From: Bradyrhizobium hipponense
GTDB lineage: Bacteria > Pseudomonadota > Alphaproteobacteria > Rhizobiales > Xanthobacteraceae
Reading direction: 5' to 3'
Assembly (NCBI RefSeq): GCF_008123965.1
Contig: NZ_VSTH01000145.1
Location: 1-45,597, forward strand
Length of the DNA stretch: 45,597 bases
The notes beneath the pieces were generated by a model that had not been told where the DNA came from, searched no databases, and saw only the letters and a list, made by a program, of their open reading frames with translations. The translations under genes and the position numbers were made by a program. Within the stretch, counting starts at the first letter, position 1. Each line of letters begins with the position of its first letter. Positions 18,227 through 25,642 of the stretch are shown piece after piece.

Positions 18227-21200
18227 CTCTCGGCCGCAGCGCGCGCCGCAGCTCTTGCTGTGCGCTTCGGCTTCTCGGCGCCGGCGGCTGCTGTTCCCAG
18301 CAACTGCGCCGACACCTCGTCGAGATAGGCCCCCTGCGCTCCCAGTTCGCGCTCTCCAAAGCCGAATCGCTCCCGGGCGAGAGCATGAACAGTATCGATC
18401 TCTTCGATGTGCTGTTGCGCCTTCAACGAATGGGTGACGCTCGCCGCATGGCGACGGTGAACGTTGAGCGGATCGGCGACATAGGCGATTTTCGCGCCAG
18501 GTGCCGCAAGCGCCTCGAGATAAAGCAGCCAATCGCCGGCCATTCGGAAGTCCTTCAGACGCTCGCGGCAGGCGTCCAGCGCGCGCAACAGCGTCTCCCG
18601 GCGCCACAAGACTGAGCTGACATTCAAGATCGTGTTCCGTACACCGAGGTAGCGGGTCACGAAATCGCGGCCATCGAACACCTCGGTGCGCGACAATGCA
18701 CCTGGCTCGATGGTGGCGTAATAGGGCTTGTAGCTCGGATAGAGATGGGCGCCGTCGGCATCGATGGATTTCGAATCGGTGAAGCCGAACGCGATGTCGG
18801 GGGCGCCGTTCATCAGTGCGAGCAGGCTGGAGATGAAGGTCGGCTCCGAGAGATCGTCGGCCTCGGCGATCCAAAGGAACTCTCCCTTCGCCATCTCCGC
18901 AGCCTTGGCCCATTGCACGAACACCGAGCCGGAATTCTGCTCATTGATGACGAGGGTGAGATCACGCTGACGCTGGTCCGCAAGCTTCATGATCACGGAA
19001 ATGCTGTCGTCAGACGAGCAGTCGTCCAGCACGATGATCTCCTCGACCGGATGGTTCTGGTCGAAGATGGTGTAAAGCCGGTCCGGCAGGCAGTGCGCAT
19101 AGTTGTAATTGGGCACTGCGACTGAGACCGTTGGCAGGGACGGAACGGCAAGCCGCAGGAGATCGCGGACATAGTCCGCGAAGACGAACTTGGTCTGGAT
19201 GATCTCAGTCATGCGGGCGCGATCGGCCTCCGATGGGGTCCAGCGCAGAAACTCCTCCACGGCCTGCGCCATCGCCGGCGCATCGCAATAGGGCACGACG
19301 CGGCCGACGTTCTCTTTGAGGAGAAAACCCGGGATGCCGCCAGAGTCCTGGAACGCGACGACGGGCACGCCGACGCTGAGGGCCTCCAGCGCCACGGTCG
19401 GAAACGGATCCTCGCGCGAGGTCAGCGCGTAGACGTCGGAGGCGGAATAAAGCGCCTGCATGTCCGAACGATAGCCGGCGAGATGAAAATGGCCCGTGAC
19501 CTCGGCACGCTTGATCTCCGGCCCGAGCCATTCCTCGAGACCTGGATCGATGCCGCCAGCCCAGCAGAAATGGACGTTCGCGTTGCTCCGCCGAACCAGG
19601 TTCCAGACTTGCAGAAACAAGTCAAAACCCTTGCGCAGATCGGCATAGCCGACGCCGAGCACCATCTTGTCGGCCGGCGCAATGCCAAATTCCTTGCGAA
19701 CGAGCGCGGCCTCCGTCGGTGCCGGCTCGATCTGCTTGTAGCTGCCCTGCGCGCGAATCAGAAAACGCTCATCGGTCGCGTCAAACCCGAGCGCTTCGAC
19801 AAGCTTGTCGCGCACAAAATCCGAGGCGAACACGACGCGATGCGCACTCCCGATCGCCGCCCGCGCAACCTCTTCCAGGTGCTTCTCGTGCAGGATCCGG
19901 GGCAATTCGTGCACCAGGGAAACCGTCCGAAAGCCCATTTCAACGAGGAATTTCGCGGCGCGCCCGCTCGCAGCCGTGTTGGCAATGGCCGCCGTAAAGC
20001 CCTTCTCGCGGAGGTGTCGCAGGGTCGTCGGAATCTCGGAAGCCTGCTTGAGCACGGTGAGCGGGGCGACCGAGGCATATTCGGCTTCCATCGCTCCGCC
20101 CTGGAGCAGAAGATATTCGATCTCGATGTTGAAGGCGCTGCGCAGCGTCTTGCCGATGTTGAGCAAGAGATGCTGCGCGCCGCTGGGGAACGCATCATGT
20201 CCGACCAGCAGGACCTTGGGCAATGACAGGTCTCGGGTCAGGCCGGTGGCCGCACGCGCAGTGGCGTTCAGGTAAGCCGAGCCAAAATGCAGGTCTGGCT
20301 CCAGATACGCGCCCTCGCACCATTCGTTCCAGGCGTTGATGCAGACGAACGATTCGCCGAAGAAGGTGTGGGTCTGCGCCTGCTCGACCAGCGCGGATAA
20401 CCACACTTCATATTTCTGCGGGGTCGAGCCTTGAATCACGAGGCCCGAGCCCTGCCGCCGCGCATCGTTATCCCAACTCGGCACCACAGTCTTGATCAGC
20501 GGAAAATTCGGGCGGGGTTCCTCGAGCGAATATTTGGCGACATCGTCATAGCTGTAGATTTGGCCCGCATAGGTGTCGTCCAGGATCTTGGCTTCGGAAT
20601 TCACCAGCGGCACGTATTTGGTCAGCTTGTGCGGCGGAAACTCGATCGCGCCGTCCATGCCGTTCGCTGCCGGATCGTAATCATCAAAGCTCTGGCTCAT
20701 GATGATGATCGGATCTTCGCTGAATTTCTTGGCGAAGATCGCGCGCCAGCGCGCTATCACGCTCGCGGTATTCGGAATGAGGCGCGGCCGATAGATCATC
20801 AGGAGCGGCCGGCCCTGGATGCGAATGTAGCGCTTGTCCTTGAAGTGTCGGTTGAAGTCGGACAACAGGCGCTCGTCATCATCGGACAGGTAGTCCTGCG
20901 AAATCAGGACTTCGCCCTCCATGCCGTCCCAACGCCGGGTCCAATTCTCGTTCGCCCACATCAGGCAGAACGGCATGTTGATATCGCGCGCCTTCAGGAA
21001 CTGCTCCAGCGGCTTTTCCAAGAGGCGCTTGCCGTTGAACCAGTAGTAGTAATACACGAAACCGTGCACGCCCGCGGCCTTGGCGAGCTTTGCCTGCTTG
21101 CGCAGGGTCTCGATGTCGGCGAGCGAATAGAAGCCCAGGTCGCGCGGAATCCGCGGCTGGTAGTGATCCTTGAACCGCGGAATGCCGCGCGCGATGTTCG

Positions 21201-22188
21201 TCCATTCGGTGAAGCCGGTGCCCCACCATTTGTCGTTCTCGGGAAAGGCGTGAAACTGGGTCAGATAATAGGCCAGCACCTTGGCGCGTGGCTTGACGCC
21301 GGCCGGCAACGGACGCAGCTCCTCGAACAGCGCGCTCGGCCGCGTGAACCGCTTGATCTCGGCCGGGATCGTGGCTTCGTTCTCCGGGGGAGATGGATAG
21401 ATGCCATCCTCATGGCGATGCTCGAGATAATGCAGAAGCGGATTCTGGTCCGTCTTACCCCTGAAGTAGCGTTGGATGTAGAACTTGGTGTCGAACTCCG
21501 CCGACGGGTTTCGCCCTTCCTTATAGCCGTGAAAGATGAAGTGCTCGAACGGATCGACGCCGGCTGCGGCGACGTCCTGGTAGATCTGAAGATAGTACTG
21601 TGCGTCGAATTCCGGGATCGGGCTGAACGGGCCCAGGCGGTTCTTCAGATAGTGCGCAAGTGGGCTCTCGCCTTCCGGAATGCCGTACTTCTCCCGATAC
21701 CAGGCGGGCTGAAAATAGGGGCTTGGCCGCCGCCCGTCGCGCTCACCGACTAATGCATAGTGCAGGAACGGATGCGCATCCGCGTTCTGCACATCAGGAT
21801 AGGTCGTGACGTACCAGATCGGGTCGAAGATCGGATTTGGCTTGCGACCTTCCCGGTAGCCGTAGAGGAAGAAATGCTCGAACGGATCGGCGCCGACCGC
21901 GATCACGTCCGGGTAACTCGCGGCATAGAAGTCCTCGTCGAACAGACCGAGGCCCTTGATGGTGCGCGCCGCATCCGCAAGCTCGGCAGCCGGTGCTGGC
22001 TGCTCGGCTTCGCGCGGCGGCTCCGCATGCCTGCTCACCGCCTCCTCGGCGACAAGTTCTTTGGCAGGGCCGTTCGGCTTCGTGGTGCTCGGCTCTGCTT
22101 TGGATTGCAGGCTTGCAGCAGCGCTACGCCTCGCCCGAGGTTCTCTCTGACCGGCGTCACGCGCGAGCTTTGAAAGGAAATCAGCCAT
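18223..22188 (-). CDS. 1321-aa fusion: NPDV repeats + GH99/WbsX-like + GT4 + GT2
   Basis: Four regions follow in order. Residues 1-80 are a polar Ala/Pro/Glu-rich tail. Residues about 82-260 hold five repeats of the form FDEDFYAASYPDV...DPFEHFFLYGYREGR. Residues about 302-650 are a GH99/WbsX-like domain (VLAYYLTQFHAFPENDKWWG, FCLMWANENWTRRWDG, CINAWNEWCEGAYLEPD). Residues about 657-1005 are a GT4 domain (LVGHDAFPSGAQHLLLNIG, VLGVGYADLRKGFDLFLQVW, TSREDPFPTVALEALSVGVP). Residues about 1018-1270 are a GT2 domain (VSVAVPNYNYAHCLPDRLYT, IIVLDDCSSDDS, LWIAEADDLS). There is no signal peptide. It begins 2 bases after the Sel1 gene and ends overlapping the small repeat protein. All three catalytic modules look complete. 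It may build and edit one glycan, or glycosylate the secreted RTX protein. Confidence 0.88.
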   Translation of the reverse strand: MADFLSKLARDAGQREPRARRSAAASLQSKAEPSTTKPNGPAKELVAEEAVSRHAEPPREAEQPAPAAELADAARTIKGLGLFDEDFYAASYPDVIAVGADPFEHFFLYGYREGRKPNPIFDPIWYVTTYPDVQNADAHPFLHYALVGERDGRRPSPYFQPAWYREKYGIPEGESPLAHYLKNRLGPFSPIPEFDAQYYLQIYQDVAAAGVDPFEHFIFHGYKEGRNPSAEFDTKFYIQRYFRGKTDQNPLLHYLEHRHEDGIYPSPPENEATIPAEIKRFTRPSALFEELRPLPAGVKPRAKVLAYYLTQFHAFPENDKWWGTGFTEWTNIARGIPRFKDHYQPRIPRDLGFYSLADIETLRKQAKLAKAAGVHGFVYYYYWFNGKRLLEKPLEQFLKARDINMPFCLMWANENWTRRWDGMEGEVLISQDYLSDDDERLLSDFNRHFKDKRYIRIQGRPLLMIYRPRLIPNTASVIARWRAIFAKKFSEDPIIIMSQSFDDYDPAANGMDGAIEFPPHKLTKYVPLVNSEAKILDDTYAGQIYSYDDVAKYSLEEPRPNFPLIKTVVPSWDNDARRQGSGLVIQGSTPQKYEVWLSALVEQAQTHTFFGESFVCINAWNEWCEGAYLEPDLHFGSAYLNATARAATGLTRDLSLPKVLLVGHDAFPSGAQHLLLNIGKTLRSAFNIEIEYLLLQGGAMEAEYASVAPLTVLKQASEIPTTLRHLREKGFTAAIANTAASGRAAKFLVEMGFRTVSLVHELPRILHEKHLEEVARAAIGSAHRVVFASDFVRDKLVEALGFDATDERFLIRAQGSYKQIEPAPTEAALVRKEFGIAPADKMVLGVGYADLRKGFDLFLQVWNLVRRSNANVHFCWAGGIDPGLEEWLGPEIKRAEVTGHFHLAGYRSDMQALYSASDVYALTSREDPFPTVALEALSVGVPVVAFQDSGGIPGFLLKENVGRVVPYCDAPAMAQAVEEFLRWTPSEADRARMTEIIQTKFVFADYVRDLLRLAVPSLPTVSVAVPNYNYAHCLPDRLYTIFDQNHPVEEIIVLDDCSSDDSISVIMKLADQRQRDLTLVINEQNSGSVFVQWAKAAEMAKGEFLWIAEADDLSEPTFISSLLALMNGAPDIAFGFTDSKSIDADGAHLYPSYKPYYATIEPGALSRTEVFDGRDFVTRYLGVRNTILNVSSVLWRRETLLRALDACRERLKDFRMAGDWLLYLEALAAPGAKIAYVADPLNVHRRHAASVTHSLKAQQHIEEIDTVHALARERFGFGERELGAQGAYLDEVSAQLLGTAAAGAEKPKRTARAAARAAAER

Positions 22189-22190
22189 TG

Positions 22191-24302
22191 TTACTCATTC
22201 GTGCATTGGGCGCTTCGTTCCGCACAGGGGACACTAGCCCCGAGTTCTGTCTCCGGTGTGAAAGCCCCGTCGCGTGTCGCGCCGATGGACTGGAGGCGCC
22301 GCACGGCGGCTTCATTGCGTTGCCTTGCCGCGTATTGATACCAGTTGACCGCGGCGTCGCGATCTTGCGCGGTGCCACGGCCCGCCATCAACGCGTCGCC
22401 CAGCGCAACCTGCGCTTCCGCCATGCCTCGCTCCGCGGCCTTCTGAAACCATTCCGTCGCCTTCGCCACGTCAGCCTCACGTCCCTGTCCCTTGCCGAGC
22501 ATCACGGCGAGGTTGTACTGCGCAACCGTATGTCCCTGCTGTGCAGCGGCCTCGTACCAGTTCACACCCTCTGCAAGATCCAGGCCCACGCCATTGCCAG
22601 TGCAATACATGACGGCAAGCTGGAATTGCGCAGCCGCATGCCCTGCGCGCGCCGCCTTGGCCATCCACGATGATGCTGTCTGTGCATTGGCCATACCGCT
22701 CTTCGGATCGAGGTGAAGAAGCCCCAACAGGTACTGCGCTTCGACATGGCCGGCATCCGCCGCGCGCGTGAGCCATGGGATGGCGCCCTGCATATCGGCG
22801 GCCCCGCCAAACTTGCCCATGTACAGCCCGCCGAGTTGAAGCGCCGCCGGCGGGTGACCGGCTTCCGCTGCCTCTGCCAGCAAGGCACGCGCGCGCGCAA
22901 CGTTTTCGTCGGACGCCTCTTGATGAAGCAGGAAGAGCGCATAGGCGGTCTTGGCGTCGGGGTCGCCGCTGCCGGCGGCTTTGCTCAGCCATTCGGACGC
23001 CATTTCCTGATCTTTGGGAACGCCCGCACCGGTCGAATAGAGCTTTCCGAGTTGCACCTGTGCGGCGCTGATGCCGCCATCGGCGGCACGCTCGAACCAT
23101 TTGATCGCGGCCTCCACGTTGCGCTGAACGCCGGAACCGTTGAGATAGAAGATCGCAACGTTGAATGCCGCAGTGGCATGGCCATTTTCGGCCGCGCGCT
23201 CAAACCACTTCGCGGCCTGACGAATGTTGGGCGAGACACCGACACCAGTCGCATAGAAGCGGCCGACGAAGAATTGCGCCTGAACATCGCCCCGCTCGGC
23301 CGCCTTCTCGTACCAAACCGCCGCTTCCCGCAGATCGGGCTCGGCGTCGGTTCCGTGCGAATAGAATTCCGCGAGCGCCTGGATTGCCGGAAGGTAATCC
23401 TTCCGTGCCGCCTTGCGCAGCGCGGTCTCGGCGCGATCGAGGTGCTTGGCGACGCCCTTGCCGCTGAGCCGTAACAGGCCGATGTTGTAGAGCGCGATCG
23501 GATCATCATGCGCGGCCGCACTTTGGAACAAGCGTGCCGCTTCTGCGGGATCCTCGGAGATACCGGCGCCCTTCAACGTCATGAATGCGAGCGCAATCTG
23601 CGCCCTCACGTGAACCTGCGCGGCGGCCTTGCCATACCAGATCGCAGCCTGCGCGAAATCGACGGGTACGCCGCGTCCCTGATAATAGACATCGCCAAGC
23701 GCGAACTCGGCCGGTGCAAATTTCTGATCGGCCGCCGCCTGATACCAGCGAAGTGCAGCAGCGAAGTCCTTCGTGCACCCCTGCCCCTCGCTGTAGAGAT
23801 TGCCCAAAATGGTCTGAGCTTCCGCTTTGTCGGCTTCGGCCGCGGCCGATATCCAGCGAAACGCGGCACTAATATCCTTGGCGACACTGGTCCCGTGCGG
23901 GAATACCAGGTGATGCACATTCGACGCGGTATAGCCCAATCGCGCGGCCGAGGATTGGCGCCAGGTCTCCGGCCTATTCGGTCCGAGGCTGGCATTGGCG
24001 CCGTACAGATAGATCAGGCCAAGCTGATACTGCGCCTCGACGTGACCTCGCCGCGCCGCGCGTTCGTACCACACCACCGCATCCGGGATACTTCCTAGGA
24101 CTCCCTTGTTCTTGGCGTAAAGCATGCCGATCCGATAGTCCGCTTCGGCGTCACCGTGTTGCGAGTCGCGCTTCCAGAGCTTGAGCGCCTCCAGATAGTG
24201 ACCGCGCTCGAACGCGGCCTCCGCCGCACCAAGCCGCCTTTCGTCAGCTCCGAGAGACGCCGGCCGAAGCCATTGGAGGAGCGATCGGGTCAATGCCGTC
24301 AT
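22191..24302 (-). CDS. Sel1-repeat protein (703 aa), probable scaffold
   Basis: Nearly the whole protein is a chain of about sixteen Sel1-like repeats of roughly 36 residues, for example AQYQLGLIYLYGANASLG, AQTILGNLYSEGQGCTKDFA, ALRWYQAAADQKFAPAEFAL and AQFFVGRFYATGVGVSPNIR. Such repeats form alpha-solenoids that bind proteins; the rhizobial EPS regulator ExoR is a Sel1 protein (family knowledge). No convincing signal peptide is seen at MTALTRSLLQWLRPAS, so it is probably cytoplasmic. Its ATG overlaps the stop of the membrane fusion gene (ATGA), and the large glycosyltransferase starts 2 bases after its stop. This coupling suggests a scaffold between the exporter and the glycan enzyme, which is inference. 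Confidence 0.85.
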   Translation of the reverse strand: MTALTRSLLQWLRPASLGADERRLGAAEAAFERGHYLEALKLWKRDSQHGDAEADYRIGMLYAKNKGVLGSIPDAVVWYERAARRGHVEAQYQLGLIYLYGANASLGPNRPETWRQSSAARLGYTASNVHHLVFPHGTSVAKDISAAFRWISAAAEADKAEAQTILGNLYSEGQGCTKDFAAALRWYQAAADQKFAPAEFALGDVYYQGRGVPVDFAQAAIWYGKAAAQVHVRAQIALAFMTLKGAGISEDPAEAARLFQSAAAHDDPIALYNIGLLRLSGKGVAKHLDRAETALRKAARKDYLPAIQALAEFYSHGTDAEPDLREAAVWYEKAAERGDVQAQFFVGRFYATGVGVSPNIRQAAKWFERAAENGHATAAFNVAIFYLNGSGVQRNVEAAIKWFERAADGGISAAQVQLGKLYSTGAGVPKDQEMASEWLSKAAGSGDPDAKTAYALFLLHQEASDENVARARALLAEAAEAGHPPAALQLGGLYMGKFGGAADMQGAIPWLTRAADAGHVEAQYLLGLLHLDPKSGMANAQTASSWMAKAARAGHAAAQFQLAVMYCTGNGVGLDLAEGVNWYEAAAQQGHTVAQYNLAVMLGKGQGREADVAKATEWFQKAAERGMAEAQVALGDALMAGRGTAQDRDAAVNWYQYAARQRNEAAVRRLQSIGATRDGAFTPETELGASVPCAERSAQCTNE

Positions 24303-25642
24303 GGCTCACGCATGGCCTCCCGGATGCCCTTCAGCATTCCGCCAAGCAGATACATTCCGACCGCCCGCGTGCCGACATGGACGTCTCCCGCAAGGGTCAT
24401 GCCGGGAATCAGGCGGAAGTTGTTCGGGACATCCTTGAAGTTGGTCCAGTCCACCGAGCACCGCGCTTTATAGTAGGCATCGATAGGCTTTCCATCGTCG
24501 TCGGTGGTGAAGGCGCCCTCGCTGATCCAGCGCACTTTGCCGTCAGCTGTACCATGCTCAGCGGCATTGAACGCGTCGATCTTCATCGTGCAGGGGTCTC
24601 CGGGCCGGATGAAACCGACATCCCGCGAGGCGATACGAATTTCAGCCTCTAGCTTGGTGTCGGTCGGCATCAGCGTAATGAAGGGGTCGCCGGGCTTCAG
24701 CACCGATCCTACCGAGAGCCTTGCCATCGTCAACACGACCGAGTCTTCGGCGGCAGTCAATCGGACTAGATCCTGATGCTTGAGCGCCTTTTCATAAGAG
24801 GCTCTCGCCTCATCGAGCTTGTTGCGGGTCGTCACGAGATCCTGGCTCAGTTGCGCAAACCATTGCTGCTTGAAGGCGTCACGGTCCGCGATCCCCGCGG
24901 CGAGCGTATTCTGGGCTTCGATCAGGCTGTTATGGGTGTTCTCCAGGGTCCGCAGCAATTCAAGCCGCGTGTCCTGGGAGATGAACATGTTGAGCTGCGA
25001 GCCCGTGCCGTGCTCGGCCAGCGTCGTGCGCATGCTCTCGATCTTCTGCAAGATCTCGTCACGCTGCCGATATCGCGCATCATCGCCGCGAAGCTTCTCG
25101 ATCGTCGCCTGGGTCTGCTTGATCTTCGAATCGAAACTGTTGATCTGCGCGGTATATTGCGCCGTCCGCTGATCATAGAGCGCCTTCTGCAAGGTCGCGT
25201 ATTTCTGGTAGTCCGAGTCCGGGTGGCTCGCAAAGACCAGCGGATGCTGGTTCAGCTCGGCTTCATCGCGCGCCACTTGAGTCTCGAGGCTTGCGATCTG
25301 CAACTTCGCCTGCGTCAGGTCCGCCGACGTAAAGGTCGCGTCCAGCGTCGCAATAAGCTGTCCCGGCTGCACCTGTTCGCCTTCCCGCACGTCAATCGTC
25401 TTGATGATCGATGGATCCAGCGCCTGGAGGACGCTGATCTGTCCCACCGGCACGATCCGCCCTCCAACGCTGGTGATGACGCGATCCATGCGCGTCAGAG
25501 CCAGAATGGCAACGATCGTGACCATGAAGGCCGAGAGCACAAACAGCGTTGCTCTCGCGACCAGAGGCTCAGCCTCCTCTCGGATTGCATCCGTTTCCGA
25601 TTGAAATTGGCGAACAGTCGCAAGCGCACCATCAGGTGACAA
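24299..25642 (-). CDS. Type I secretion membrane fusion protein (HlyD family)
   Basis: HlyD-type proteins link the inner-membrane ABC exporter to an outer-membrane TolC channel. The frame is open to 25780, but the upstream part is a shadow of the ABC gene; the best start is TTG 25642, giving 447 residues. A short cytoplasmic N-terminus is followed by one membrane helix (LFVLSAFMVTIVAILAL), a lipoyl-like half (GRIVPVGQISVLQ, VREGEQVQPGQLIATLD), a long coiled-coil hairpin (about 130-290, LEARASYEKAL-type heptads), and the closing beta-barrel (VGSVLKPGDPFITLMPTD, FRLIPGMTLAGDVHVGTRAV). It overlaps the ABC gene by 11 bases and the Sel1 gene by 4. No TolC-like gene is in the window. Confidence 0.9.
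   Translation of the reverse strand: MSPDGALATVRQFQSETDAIREEAEPLVARATLFVLSAFMVTIVAILALTRMDRVITSVGGRIVPVGQISVLQALDPSIIKTIDVREGEQVQPGQLIATLDATFTSADLTQAKLQIASLETQVARDEAELNQHPLVFASHPDSDYQKYATLQKALYDQRTAQYTAQINSFDSKIKQTQATIEKLRGDDARYRQRDEILQKIESMRTTLAEHGTGSQLNMFISQDTRLELLRTLENTHNSLIEAQNTLAAGIADRDAFKQQWFAQLSQDLVTTRNKLDEARASYEKALKHQDLVRLTAAEDSVVLTMARLSVGSVLKPGDPFITLMPTDTKLEAEIRIASRDVGFIRPGDPCTMKIDAFNAAEHGTADGKVRWISEGAFTTDDDGKPIDAYYKARCSVDWTNFKDVPNNFRLIPGMTLAGDVHVGTRAVGMYLLGGMLKGIREAMREP

Noticed and set aside
18227..18913. Extended N-terminus for the 163-aa repeat protein
   Set aside because: The upstream part of that frame is an out-of-frame translation of the GT2 domain; GTG 18226 overlapping the previous stop is the sensible start.
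20431..21753. Long open frame antisense to the 1321-aa fusion gene
   Set aside because: Same reason: the coding strand has clear domain motifs and the antisense product has none.
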